Source: DATJJW01 sp035491935
Lineage (GTDB): Bacteria; Pseudomonadota; Alphaproteobacteria; ATCC43930; CGMCC-115725
Assembly (NCBI GenBank): GCA_035491935.1
Contig: DATJJW010000078.1
Coordinates: 1-29,048 of the forward strand
DNA length: 29,048 nt
Reading direction: 5' to 3'
A program made the position numbers and the translations under genes. Shown piece after piece: positions 14,611 through 23,338 of this stretch. Each line of letters begins with the position of its first letter. The first letter of the stretch is position 1. The notes under the pieces were generated by a model, which saw only the letters and a program-made list of their open reading frames with translations, had not been told where the DNA came from and did no database searches.

Positions 14611-15975
14611 GTGTCCTATCCCGCGCAACGCACCGCCAGCCAAAGCATTACCACTGGCGACACGACCGTCAGCCTGACCGCGCTGATCAACGCGCGGCCG
14701 GTTGGCGGCTTCCAGATCCTGACGATCATATTGTGCAGCCTGCTCGTCTTCGCCGAAGGCTATGACGCACAGGCCATCGCCTATGCCGCACCCGCGATCA
14801 GCGCCGCCTGGGGCATTGGCAAGGGACCGCTGGTGCCGGTGTTCGGCGCCGGACTCACCGGCATCATGCTGGGCTCGCTGGTACTGTCGCCGCTTTCCGA
14901 CCGGGTCGGTCGGCGCGGCGTCATCCTGATCTCGACGCTGGCCTTCGCGCTCCTCAGCATCGCCACGGTCTTCGCGCGCGATCCGACCGGCCTCGCCATC
15001 ATCCGCCTGCTGACGGGATTCGGCATCGGCGGCGCCATGCCCAACGCCATCGCGCTGACCTCGGAATTCAGCCCGGCGGCCAAGCGGCCGTTGCTGGTGA
15101 TCCTGATGTTCTGCGGCTTCTCGCTGGGCTCGGCCATCGGCGGGATCATCGCCGTGGCGCTGATCCCGCATTTCGGCTGGCAGGCGGTGTTCTGGTTCGG
15201 CGGGCTGATGCCGCTGGTGCTGATGCCGTTCCTCTATGTCCTGCTGCCGGAATCCATCACCTTCCTCGCCTCCCGCAATGGTGCCGATCCGCGGGCGCTC
15301 TGGCTGCTGAGCCGCATCGCCCCCGATGCGCCGCCAGCCTCGCGCGTACTGCTCGACGAGGAGAAGACCTCGCGCGGCTCGGTGCTGGAGCTGCTCGCCC
15401 ATGGCCGGTTGCTGATGACGGCACTGGTCTGGACCGTATTCTTCATGAGCCTGCTCGACCTCAACCTCATCGTCGCCTGGCTGCCGACGACGCTGGCCAC
15501 CAGCGGCGCCAAGATGGGGGCGGCGGTGTTCGCGGGCTCGATGTTTCAGTTCGGCGGCATCGCCGGCTCCCTCATCGTCGCCTTCTACGCCCAACGCCTC
15601 GGCCTCGGCCGTATCATGGCCGGAGCCTACGTCATCGCCGCCCTCTCGATCGCGCTGGTCGCCGGAAGCCATGACGGCTCGCTCGTCACCATGCTGGCGG
15701 TAGCGGGCGCCGGCATCGGCGTGATCGGCGGCCAATGCGGTGCCAATGCGCTGGCGGCGGCGTATTACCCGACGACGATCCGCTCGACCGGCGTCGGCTG
15801 GGCCTTCGGTGTCGGCCGCGTCGGCTCGATCGTGGGGCCGGTCGTCGGCGGCACGCTGCTGGCAATGAAGATGCCGGCGCAGCAGCTCTTCCTGCTGTGC
15901 ATCGTGCCGATCCTGATCGCCGCCTTGGCCTCCGCCATCGTGCAACGCCGGATCAATCGCGCTCCTCTCGCGTGA
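14611..15975 (+). CDS. MFS transporter, aromatic acid:H+ symporter (AAHS) family
   Basis: This 454-residue, 12-span major facilitator begins with a GTG that has a full AGGAGG 8 bases upstream. Family marks are the TM1 motif GYDAQAIAYAAPAI (acidic residue within the DXQ-type pattern), the loop 2-3 motif DRVGRRG, and RLLTGFGIGGAMPN in TM4. AAHS members such as PcaK and BenK import aromatic acids, so an aromatic or related carboxylic acid is the likely substrate. It is the first gene of a four-gene operon, and the last gene encodes a clear paralogue. The 79 bases to the ThDP enzyme hold only its ribosome-binding region. Confidence 0.9.
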   Translation: MSYPAQRTASQSITTGDTTVSLTALINARPVGGFQILTIILCSLLVFAEGYDAQAIAYAAPAISAAWGIGKGPLVPVFGAGLTGIMLGSLVLSPLSDRVGRRGVILISTLAFALLSIATVFARDPTGLAIIRLLTGFGIGGAMPNAIALTSEFSPAAKRPLLVILMFCGFSLGSAIGGIIAVALIPHFGWQAVFWFGGLMPLVLMPFLYVLLPESITFLASRNGADPRALWLLSRIAPDAPPASRVLLDEEKTSRGSVLELLAHGRLLMTALVWTVFFMSLLDLNLIVAWLPTTLATSGAKMGAAVFAGSMFQFGGIAGSLIVAFYAQRLGLGRIMAGAYVIAALSIALVAGSHDGSLVTMLAVAGAGIGVIGGQCGANALAAAYYPTTIRSTGVGWAFGVGRVGSIVGPVVGGTLLAMKMPAQQLFLLCIVPILIAALASAIVQRRINRAPLA

Positions 15976-16054
15976 TGCCGCTCTGCCACGGCCCTATGTA
16001 CATTTCCGTCAGGACGAACACGCCGACACGCCGGCAACAGGGAGTATGAGAAGC

Positions 16055-17761
16055 ATGGCCGACGAGACGACAGCAGCCCAACCTTTTGCCGCGGAGGTGT
16101 TCCTCGAGAGCCTGGCCCAGCATGGGGTGGACAAGCTGTTCCTGAATCCGGGCACGGATTTCCCACCGATCGTCGAAGCGTTCTGCGCATCCCAGCAGAA
16201 GAACACGCGCATCCCCGACCCGGTGCTGGTGCCGCATGAGAACACCGCCGTCACCATGGCCCACGGCTATTTCCTGGTCACCGACCGTGCCCAGGCGGTG
16301 ATGGTCCATGTCAGCGTCGGCACCGCCAATACGATCAACGCCATCGCCGATGCCAGCCGCGACAACGCGCCGATCCTGCTCTGTGCCGGCCGCTCGCCGG
16401 TGACGGAGCATGGGCTGGAGGGCACGCGCAACCGGCCGATCCATTGGGCGCAGGAGATGTTCGACCAGGGCGGCATGGTCCGCGAATGGGTGAAGTGGGA
16501 TTACGAGCTGCGCGAAGCCTCGCAGATCGGCGATGTCGTCGACCGCGCCTTCGAGGTAATGGACGCCTCGCCCCGGCGCCCGGTCTACCTGACCCTGCCG
16601 CGCGAGCCGCTGGCCGCGCCGGTCAAGGAAGGCATCGCCGGCAATGCCCGGCGCGAGCCTCCGCGCCGGCCCTATCCGAACCCGGCCGATATCGAACGCC
16701 TCGCCGGCATGATCGCGGAATCCCACAACCCGCTGATCGTGGCCGCAGGCTATGGCCGCAACCCCGAGGATGTCGCGAAGCTGGCACATCTGGCCGAGCG
16801 TTTCGCCATCCCGGTCGTGACCTTCAACCCGCGCTTCGTCTGCCTCAACAGCGACCACCCGATGCATGCGGGCTTCGATCCCGGGACCCTGGCGCCGCAA
16901 TCGGATTTGATCATCGCCATCGAATCCGACGTGCCCTACATCCCCAGCGTCACCACCCTCACCCCCGACACCAGGGTCGTGCATCTGGGCGAGGATCCTG
17001 CCTGGCTGCGCTATCCGATCCGGACATTTCCGAGCGAGCTCGCCATCACCGCGGATGCCGGCGTCATCGTGGCCCAACTGGCCGAGGCGCTGGCGCATCG
17101 CCTGCCTGAGGAGACGGCGGCGATCTCCACCCGCCGCGCCGCGCAGGCCGAGCGGCGATTGAAGCGCCTCGCCATGATCGAAAGGAATTCGGCCCGGCCC
17201 GACGGGGCGATCACCCCGGAATATCTCAGCCGCATGATTGGTGAGGTTCTTGCCGACGCCACCATCGTCAACGAATACCCGCTGCGCCAGGCCTGCTGCC
17301 CGCGCACCAAGCCCGGCAGCTATTTCCAGCTGGGTCCGGCTGGTGGCCTCGGCTGGGCGATGGGGGCCGCCCTGGGCGTGAAGCTGGCCGATCCCAATCG
17401 TCTGGTCGTCGCGACCATGGGCGACGGCGCCTATATGTTCGCCAATCCATCGGCCAGCCATTGGACGGCCCAAGTCCACAACCTGCCGGTCATCGCCATC
17501 GTCTTCAACAACGAGCGTTACGGCGCCGTGCGCAACGCGACGATGTCGATGTACGCCAAGGGCCATGCCGGCAAGGAGAGCGGCCGCTTCCTCGCCGACC
17601 TCGCCTCCACCTCGCGCTGGGACAAGGTGGTCGAGGCCCATGGTGGCTATGGCGAACGGGTCGAGGACCCGGCCGAGCTGCCGGCGGCCCTCGCCCGTGC
17701 CCGCCACGCCGTCGAGGTGGAGGGTCGCCAGGCCCTGCTCGACGTCATCTGCCCCTACTAA
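16055..17761 (+). CDS. ThDP-dependent 2-oxo acid decarboxylase-like enzyme
   Basis: This 568-residue enzyme of the pyruvate decarboxylase/acetolactate synthase superfamily has the three usual domains. Glu62 in HEN would activate the cofactor. The C-terminal cofactor motif runs from GDG (456-458) to NN (485-486). Compared with benzoylformate decarboxylase, the NPGT segment (31-34) aligns with its NPGS active-site loop, and His85 in MVHVSVGTAN aligns with its catalytic His70. No FAD-site features of true acetolactate synthases were recognised. Expected reaction: a 2-oxo acid to an aldehyde plus CO2, in the cytoplasm. The start at 16055 has AGGGAG about 10 bases away, whereas the ATG at 16046 is too close to it. 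The aldehyde dehydrogenase 27 bases downstream would take the product. Confidence 0.82.
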   Translation: MADETTAAQPFAAEVFLESLAQHGVDKLFLNPGTDFPPIVEAFCASQQKNTRIPDPVLVPHENTAVTMAHGYFLVTDRAQAVMVHVSVGTANTINAIADASRDNAPILLCAGRSPVTEHGLEGTRNRPIHWAQEMFDQGGMVREWVKWDYELREASQIGDVVDRAFEVMDASPRRPVYLTLPREPLAAPVKEGIAGNARREPPRRPYPNPADIERLAGMIAESHNPLIVAAGYGRNPEDVAKLAHLAERFAIPVVTFNPRFVCLNSDHPMHAGFDPGTLAPQSDLIIAIESDVPYIPSVTTLTPDTRVVHLGEDPAWLRYPIRTFPSELAITADAGVIVAQLAEALAHRLPEETAAISTRRAAQAERRLKRLAMIERNSARPDGAITPEYLSRMIGEVLADATIVNEYPLRQACCPRTKPGSYFQLGPAGGLGWAMGAALGVKLADPNRLVVATMGDGAYMFANPSASHWTAQVHNLPVIAIVFNNERYGAVRNATMSMYAKGHAGKESGRFLADLASTSRWDKVVEAHGGYGERVEDPAELPAALARARHAVEVEGRQALLDVICPY

Positions 17762-17788
17762 GAAAACAAACCCCTCAGGGAGGTCTTC

Positions 17789-19243
17789 ATGGCCCTGGCC
17801 AAAAGCTACCGTGCCGATCATTGGATCGACGGCACCTTCATCGACAAGGGCGCGCTCGCCGATAGCGTCGCCCCCTCCAATGGCAGCCATGTCGGCCGGG
17901 TCGTGACCGGCGGCCGGGCCGAGGCCCTGGCTGCGGTAGAGGCCGCCAAACGCGCCTTCTACAAGGGCGATTGGAGCCAGAACATGCGGCTGCGCGCCCA
18001 TGTCATGCTGGAGGCAGCGAACCGTATCGAGGCGCGCAAGGACGAACTGGCCCTGCTGCTCGCCATCGAGACCGGCAAGACGATCAAAGCCGCGCGCTTC
18101 GAGGTCTTCGCCACGGTCTCGGAGCTGCGCTACTACGCAGGCCTCGTACGCGGCCTCACCGGCCGCATGATCGAGATCGAGCCCGGTACCTATTCGCTGC
18201 TGTCGCGCGAGCCCGCCGGCGTCGCCGGTATCATCGTGCCGTGGAACGCACCCGGCATCCTGCTGATCCGCTCGCTGGCGCCGGCGCTCGCCGCCGGCTG
18301 CACCACGGTGATCAAGCCGGCCTTGGCCTCCTCGCTGTTCAACGACCTCATCATGCGCTGCCTGGCCGAAACGCCGGGCCTGCCCAAGGGCGTCATCAAC
18401 AGCTTCAACGAGGCGGGCAGCGAGGGCGGCGAGGTGCTGACGACCTCGCCCGACGTCGATGTCTTGAGCTTCACGGGATCCTCGGCCATCGGCAAGAAGA
18501 TCATGGCGGCAGCGGCCGGCACTCTGAAGCGCCTCAACCTGGAACTCGGCGGCAAGGCCTCGGCCATCGTATTGGAGGATGCCGATCTCGAGACCACCGC
18601 CAAAGGCTTGGCCGCCGGCAACATGATACAAGCCGGCCAGCAATGCACGGCGATCAACCGCGTGCTGGTGCATGAGAGCCGCTATGACGCATTGCTGCCG
18701 CTGCTGGCATCGGCGCTCCAGGCCATGAAGCTGGGCCCGGTCGAGGACGAAGCGACCGAAGTTGGCCCTCTGATCAACAAACCATCGCGCGACCGGGTCA
18801 AGGCCGTCGTCGACGAGGCTGTCGGCATGGGCAAGGCCAGGATGGTCGGCGGCATCCCCGGGGGCGAACTGGCCGCCGGCGCCTATCTGGAGCCGAGCCT
18901 GCTCGCGGTCGAGGACGTCAATTCCAGCTTCGTTCAAGAGGAGTTCTTCGGCCCGGTGCTCAATATCGAGCGCTTCTCGACGGACCAGGAAGCGGTCGAG
19001 AAGGCCAACGCCACGCGCTACGGCCTGGCGGGCAGCGTATGGACGAAGGACATGGCACGCGCCCATCGCATCGCCCGCGCCATGCGGTCGGGCTCGGTCT
19101 GGATCAACGACCACAATCGGTTGGGCGCGGAGGTCGAAACCGGCGGCTTCCGCGAAAGCGGCTTCGGCCGGCTTCACGGCGTCGAGGGTCTCGGCGAATT
19201 CCTGTCCACCAAGCATATCTGGCAAGCCCATGGCCGCCTCTAG
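17789..19243 (+). CDS. NAD(P)-dependent aldehyde dehydrogenase
   Basis: This 484-residue member of the ALDH superfamily oxidises an aldehyde to the acid. All catalytic residues are in place: Asn153 (VPWN), Lys176 (VIKP), Glu252 (LELGGK) and nucleophile Cys286 (GQQCT). The cofactor loop FTGSSAIGKKI and the C-terminal EEFFGPVL and GGFRESGFGR segments are standard. GGGAGG lies about 5 bases before the ATG. Its position directly after a benzoylformate-decarboxylase-like enzyme mirrors the mdlC-mdlD pairing of mandelate degradation, so an aryl or branched aldehyde is likely. This is inference by analogy. Confidence 0.92.
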   Translation: MALAKSYRADHWIDGTFIDKGALADSVAPSNGSHVGRVVTGGRAEALAAVEAAKRAFYKGDWSQNMRLRAHVMLEAANRIEARKDELALLLAIETGKTIKAARFEVFATVSELRYYAGLVRGLTGRMIEIEPGTYSLLSREPAGVAGIIVPWNAPGILLIRSLAPALAAGCTTVIKPALASSLFNDLIMRCLAETPGLPKGVINSFNEAGSEGGEVLTTSPDVDVLSFTGSSAIGKKIMAAAAGTLKRLNLELGGKASAIVLEDADLETTAKGLAAGNMIQAGQQCTAINRVLVHESRYDALLPLLASALQAMKLGPVEDEATEVGPLINKPSRDRVKAVVDEAVGMGKARMVGGIPGGELAAGAYLEPSLLAVEDVNSSFVQEEFFGPVLNIERFSTDQEAVEKANATRYGLAGSVWTKDMARAHRIARAMRSGSVWINDHNRLGAEVETGGFRESGFGRLHGVEGLGEFLSTKHIWQAHGRL

Positions 19244-20621
19244 CACCCAAGCCGTCTCAGGCACCGTCGACGTCGGCGCGCTGCTGGACGGCGCGCGCAT
19301 CCGCCCGCTGCATGTCGCCGTCATCCTGCTCTGCGCCGCAGGGATGTTCGCCGATGGCTTCGATGTGCAGCTCATGGGCTATATCGCCCCGGCGATCATC
19401 CGCGCCTGGCACCTCAAGCGCGAGGCACTGGGACCGTCCTTCGGTGCGGGCCTTGCCGGGTTGATGATCGGCGCGCTGGTCTGGAGCCCGCTCGCCGACC
19501 GTTTCGGCCGCAAGCCGGTGATCCTGATGGGCTTGGCGCTCTTCGGCCTCCTGTCGCTTGCCACCGCCCTGGCGACGGATATCCGGAGCCTGGTCGTCCT
19601 GCGTTTCCTGACCGGGCTCGGCCTCGGCGGCGTCATGCCGAATTCCGTGGCCATGACCTCGGAATGGGCGCCGAAGAAACTCCGCACCACCTTCGTCGTC
19701 TTGATGTGGTTCGGCTTCACCTTCGGCTCAGGCTTCGGCGGCAGCATCGCGGCCGCCCTATCCCAAGCCTATGGCTGGCAGTCGGCCTTCATCTTCGGCG
19801 GCGCCCTGCCGCTGGCACTGATCCCGTTGCTGCTGGCGACCCTGCCGGAATCGCCCCGCGTGCTCGTCTCCAAGGGCGCGGCACCCGCCCGCATCGCGGC
19901 CGTGCTGAAGCGCTTCGACAGCAACCTCGCCGTCTCGGACGCGGATCGCTTCGTGCTGACGAACCAGACGCAGCACCGCTCGGTCTGGACCGGGCTCGTC
20001 GGCTTGTTCGCCGAGCAGCGTACCGCCATGACCCTGCTGCTCTGGGTCATGTTCTTCGCCAACCTGCTGGCGCTCTATTTCCTCGGCAACTGGATGCCGA
20101 CGCTGATGACCGAAGCGGGGCTGACGGCCACCACCGCCATCCTCGCCACCTCGATGATCCATTTCGGCGGCCTCGCCGGCTCGCTGATCCTGGGCGCCAT
20201 CGTCGACCGCTACAACACCTTCCTGGTGATGATGGTCAGCTATCTCTTCGCCGGCTTCTTTACCGTCATCATCGGCCATGCCGGAGATAGCGCCATGCTG
20301 GCCGTCATCTTCGGCTTCGGGGCGGGCTTCTTCATCACCGGCAACCAGACCTGCGCCAATGCGCTGGCCGCGCGGCTCTATCCGACCAATGCCTGCGCCA
20401 CCGGCGTCGGCTGGGCGCTGGGCGTCGGGCGGCTGGGCTCGGTCGTTGGCCCAGTGGTCGCCGGCATGCTGCTGGCGATCGGCTGGAGCACTCAGTCGGT
20501 GTTCCTGGCGGCGGGATTGCCCGCGCTGCTGGCGGCGATCAGCGTCCTCATCCTGGGCCGTGTCGTCACGGCTCGGAATGCGGCGGTGCCGATGGCGGAA
20601 CAGGACCGCCTGACGGCGTAA
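19230..20621 (+). CDS. MFS transporter, AAHS family (second paralogue)
   Basis: This 463-residue permease has 12 spans. It is recognisably a paralogue of the operon's first gene: GFDVQLMGYIAPAI in TM1, DRFGRK in loop 2-3, RFLTGLGLGGVMPN in TM4, and the same late CATGVGWALGVGRLGS segment. Its ATG overlaps the end of the aldehyde dehydrogenase gene by 14 bases and has no good ribosome-binding site of its own, so translation is probably coupled. Two AAHS carriers in one short operon suggest either two related substrates or uptake of substrate plus export of product. Confidence 0.9.
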   Translation: MAASSTQAVSGTVDVGALLDGARIRPLHVAVILLCAAGMFADGFDVQLMGYIAPAIIRAWHLKREALGPSFGAGLAGLMIGALVWSPLADRFGRKPVILMGLALFGLLSLATALATDIRSLVVLRFLTGLGLGGVMPNSVAMTSEWAPKKLRTTFVVLMWFGFTFGSGFGGSIAAALSQAYGWQSAFIFGGALPLALIPLLLATLPESPRVLVSKGAAPARIAAVLKRFDSNLAVSDADRFVLTNQTQHRSVWTGLVGLFAEQRTAMTLLLWVMFFANLLALYFLGNWMPTLMTEAGLTATTAILATSMIHFGGLAGSLILGAIVDRYNTFLVMMVSYLFAGFFTVIIGHAGDSAMLAVIFGFGAGFFITGNQTCANALAARLYPTNACATGVGWALGVGRLGSVVGPVVAGMLLAIGWSTQSVFLAAGLPALLAAISVLILGRVVTARNAAVPMAEQDRLTA

Positions 20622-20624
20622 AGG

Positions 20625-21044
20625 TCATTCGGCCGGCACGGAATGGTGCTCATGGGTAATGCGCCAGTGCCCGTCGCACTTGCGCAGCCCCATGGTCAGG
20701 CGGAAGATCACCGGCTCGCGCTCGCCCTCGGCATCGGTCGTGACGCATCGGCCGGTCGCGGTGGCGAAGGCGACTTCGACGCCGGCCGTCACCTCAATAT
20801 CCGAGACCTCGAACATCACCGGCTTCGCAGCGTTGGAGAAGAATAGCTCCCAGGTGTCCATATAGGCCTCGATGCCACGCGACTGGAAAGGCGGGGGCAC
20901 GTCGAACATCATGATGTCGTCATCGTGGTCGCGGCGGATGGCGGCGCGATCCTCCTTGCGCACCGCCCGGCTCCATCGCTCGATGAGCACGAATATCTCC
21001 GCCTCATCGGCGGCTTGTGCCGGCGGAACCGGATGCTCGGTCAT
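20625..21044 (-). CDS. SnoaL-like / NTF2-fold protein
   Basis: This 139-residue protein has the pattern of the SnoaL/ketosteroid-isomerase-like cone fold: an N-terminal helix (AADEAEIFVLIERWSRAVRKED), the DDDIMMFDVPPPFQSRG strand-loop, and C-terminal beta strands ending in GHWRITHEHHS. Members range from isomerases and hydrolases to stress proteins, so no reaction is assigned. A longer form starting at 21074 is possible; I prefer 21044, with GGGGA about 8 bases before it. It converges with the permease operon, with only 3 bases between stops. Confidence 0.75.
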   Translation of the reverse strand: MTEHPVPPAQAADEAEIFVLIERWSRAVRKEDRAAIRRDHDDDIMMFDVPPPFQSRGIEAYMDTWELFFSNAAKPVMFEVSDIEVTAGVEVAFATATGRCVTTDAEGEREPVIFRLTMGLRKCDGHWRITHEHHSVPAE

Positions 21045-21068
21045 CGAATGGATCCCCGCGGATGTGGC

Positions 21069-21088
21069 CGTCATCTCGACAGATGACG
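21069..21088. promoter_or_regulatory. Dyad upstream of the SnoaL-like gene
   Basis: A perfect 7-bp inverted repeat, CGTCATC (21069-21075) and GATGACG (21082-21088), around 6 bases, lies 24 bases before the preferred start of the SnoaL-like gene. It could be an operator or a 5'-leader hairpin. No promoter boxes could be placed with confidence. Confidence 0.3.
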
Positions 21089-21120
21089 CTCACCGACATC
21101 CATCCATTCCGCATCAAACG

Positions 21121-21149
21121 AAAAAGGCCGGATCCTAGGACCCGGCCTT
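21121..21149 (-). terminator. Rho-independent terminator of pckG
   Basis: Read on the minus strand, AAGGCCGG (21149 to 21142) pairs with CCGGCCTT (21131 to 21124). An inner TCC/GGA pairing gives a tight hairpin, followed directly by a TTTTT run (21125 to 21121) and more Ts a few bases on. It starts 26 bases after the pckG stop codon. This is the only textbook hairpin-plus-U-run that I found in the window. Confidence 0.85.
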
Positions 21150-21175
21150 CATCGTCTTGCTCGGAGCGTTGCCGT

Positions 21176-23020
21176 TTACTCGGCGGCGGCGGACGCGTCC
21201 AGGCGAGCGAGCAGCGCCTCGTGCTCCTCCCACAATTCCTTGGGCAGACGGTCGCCGAACATCTCGTAACCCTCGGTCACCAACGTCGCCTCGTCGCGCC
21301 AGACCGAACGGTCGACGGAGAGCAGCAGCTCGAGCTGCGCGTCGGTCAGGTTCAGGCCCGAGACATCCAGCTCGCCCTTGATCGGCAAGCGGCCGATCGC
21401 GGTGTCGCGCGCCTGGACCTTGCCTTCCAGACGGTCGACGATCCACTTCAGCACGCGGCTGTTCTCGCCATAGCCCGGCCACACGAACTTGCCGTGCAGG
21501 TCCTTGCGGAACCAGTTGACGAAGAAGATCTTCGGCAGTTTGGCGTTGGGCGTCTTGCCGATCTTCAGCCAGTGGGCAAAGTAGTCGGCCATGTTGTAGC
21601 CGCAGAAGGGCAGCATGGCGAACGGGTCGCGGCGCAGCTCGCCGACCTTGTTCTCGGCCGCCGCCGTACCTTCGGACGCGGTGTTGGAGGCCATGAACAC
21701 GCCATGGCGCCAATCGAAGGCCTCGGTGACCAGCGGCACGGCGGTCGCGCGGCGGCCGCCGAACAGGAAGGCCGAGATCGGCACGCCCTTCGGGTCTTCC
21801 CACTCCTTCGCCATGGACGGGCACTGGCCGGCCGGCACGGTGAAGCGGGCATTGGGATGGGCCGCGGGATCGGGCGATTCCGGCGTCCAGTCATGGCCGC
21901 GCCAATCGATGAGATGCGCCGGCGGCGTATCGCTCAGGCCTTCCCACCACACATCGCCATCGTCGGTCTGACCGACATTGGTGAAGACGGTGTTGGCGAA
22001 CAGCCCGTCGATGGCGTTCTTGTTGGTCTTGACGCCGGTACCCGGCGCCACGCCGAACAGGCCCGCCTCCGGGTTGATGGCGTAGAGACGGCCATCCTCG
22101 CCGAAGCGCATCCAGGCGATGTCGTCGCCGATCGTCTCGGCCTTCCAGCCCGGGATGGTCGGCTGCAGCATGGCCAGGTTGGTCTTGCCGCAGGCGCTGG
22201 GGAAGGCGGCGGCGACATAGTGCACCTTGCCCTCGGGCGAGGTCAGCTTGAGGATCAGCATGTGCTCGGCCAGCCAGCCCTCGTCGCGGGCCATGATGCT
22301 GGCGATGCGCAGCGCGTAGCACTTCTTGCCGAGCAGCGCGTTGCCGCCATAGCCGGAACCATAGGACCAGATCTCGCGCGTCTCGGGATAATGCACGATG
22401 TACTTGGTCTCGTTGCAGGGCCAGGACACGTCCTTCTGGCCGACGCCGAGCGGCGCGCCCACCGTGTGGACGGCCGGAACGAAGAAGCCGTCCTCGCCCA
22501 GCAGATCCAGCGCCGCCTTGCCCATGCGGGTCATGACGCGCATCGAGATCACCACATAGGGGCTGTCGGTGATCTCGACGCCCAGTGCGCTGATCTTGGA
22601 GCCCAGCGGGCCCATGCAGAACGGCACGACATACATCGTGCGGCCGCGCATGGCGCCGGTGAACAGGCCCTTCATGGTGGCCCGCATCTCGGCCGGGTCG
22701 ACCCAGTTATTGGTCGGGCCGGCATCCGCCTTCTTGGCCGAACAGATGAAGGTCCGGCTTTCGACGCGCGCCACATCCTTGGGGTCGGAATTGGCGGCAA
22801 AGGAGTTCGGCCGCTTCTTGGGATCGAGTTGCTTCAGCGTGCCCGCTTCGACGAGCTGGGCCGTCAGCCGATCCCATTCCGCTTGAGAACCATCGCACCA
22901 CACGACCTGATTTGGCTGCGTCAGAGCCGCGACCTCGCGGACCCATTGGCGAAGTTTCTTATGGTTGGTCGGGGCCTCTTCGAGGCCTGGAATGGTGTTA
23001 TTCACTTCCACGGCGATCAC
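21176..23020 (-). CDS. pckG: Phosphoenolpyruvate carboxykinase (GTP)
   Basis: This enzyme converts oxaloacetate plus GTP to PEP, CO2 and GDP, the entry step of gluconeogenesis from C4 acids. The 614-residue length is usual for the GTP-dependent class; the ATP class is about 530-540 residues and unrelated in these motifs. The nucleotide-binding P-loop reads AAFPSACGKTN (271-281), with the class-specific reactive Cys277, and the second metal/kinase motif is GDDIAWMRF (298-306). RPNSFAANSDPKDVARVE (70-87) carries substrate-binding residues. The start is a GTG with AAGGGG 6 bases upstream. It has its own promoter and terminator, so it is a monocistronic unit. Confidence 0.96.
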   Translation of the reverse strand: MIAVEVNNTIPGLEEAPTNHKKLRQWVREVAALTQPNQVVWCDGSQAEWDRLTAQLVEAGTLKQLDPKKRPNSFAANSDPKDVARVESRTFICSAKKADAGPTNNWVDPAEMRATMKGLFTGAMRGRTMYVVPFCMGPLGSKISALGVEITDSPYVVISMRVMTRMGKAALDLLGEDGFFVPAVHTVGAPLGVGQKDVSWPCNETKYIVHYPETREIWSYGSGYGGNALLGKKCYALRIASIMARDEGWLAEHMLILKLTSPEGKVHYVAAAFPSACGKTNLAMLQPTIPGWKAETIGDDIAWMRFGEDGRLYAINPEAGLFGVAPGTGVKTNKNAIDGLFANTVFTNVGQTDDGDVWWEGLSDTPPAHLIDWRGHDWTPESPDPAAHPNARFTVPAGQCPSMAKEWEDPKGVPISAFLFGGRRATAVPLVTEAFDWRHGVFMASNTASEGTAAAENKVGELRRDPFAMLPFCGYNMADYFAHWLKIGKTPNAKLPKIFFVNWFRKDLHGKFVWPGYGENSRVLKWIVDRLEGKVQARDTAIGRLPIKGELDVSGLNLTDAQLELLLSVDRSVWRDEATLVTEGYEMFGDRLPKELWEEHEALLARLDASAAAE

Positions 23021-23338
23021 TAATTACCCCTTCCTTCTTGGAACTGGCGAAACCGCCCAAGCGCGCCCGGCGAAGCCCCGCGCTTCACCTTCACGCCATA
23101 TAGGTGCGGTCCCGTCGGGATGGTAGGCGTTTACCAAGTATAAACTTCTTGGAGCACAACCCAATCCCGGAAACAAGCAGACTTCATTCATGCCACGATG
23201 ACCGTAGCGCAACGGCCATCATTGCATACTTTGGCCGCTACGCTACGTAGCGTCAAACCCCATCGGAAATACCCGCGTTCCATTCGCTCGGACAACAAGG
23301 CGCGACGAAACGCCGCTATAGCGATCCGCGCATGCCCA
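23021..23338. other. 318-base gap between pckG and the HIBADH-family gene
   Basis: No coding sequence is supported here. The left half holds the pckG promoter and leader. The right half holds a cluster of the half-site TAGCG/CGCTA: single sites at 23205-23209 and 23236-23240, a perfect 14-bp palindrome at 23240-23253 (ACGCTAC/GTAGCGT), and a 10-bp palindrome CGCTATAGCG at 23314-23323. No U-run hairpin that would terminate the HIBADH-family gene is visible, so transcription may run on toward pckG. Confidence 0.5.
23137..23164 (-). promoter_or_regulatory. Candidate pckG promoter
   Basis: On the minus strand TTGGGT (23164 to 23159) is followed after 16 bases by TATACT (23142 to 23137), a five-of-six match to the -10 consensus. 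Transcription would begin near 23130 and leave a leader of roughly 110 bases before the GTG. A leader this long could hold regulation, but I see no strong hairpin in it. Confidence 0.45.

Noticed and set aside
17011..17310. Small minus-strand frames inside the ThDP enzyme gene as nested genes
   Set aside because: There is no ribosome-binding site, no domain, and normal coding signal continues on the plus strand.
15953..19375. Very long open frame on the minus strand opposite the ThDP and aldehyde dehydrogenase genes
   Set aside because: It is antisense to two genes with complete catalytic motifs, has a low-complexity Arg/Gly/Asp/His-rich composition typical of high-GC shadow frames, and shows no recognisable domain.
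21017..23023. Plus-strand open frame opposite pckG
   Set aside because: It is antisense to a fully conserved enzyme, crosses the pckG terminator hairpin, and has shadow-type composition.
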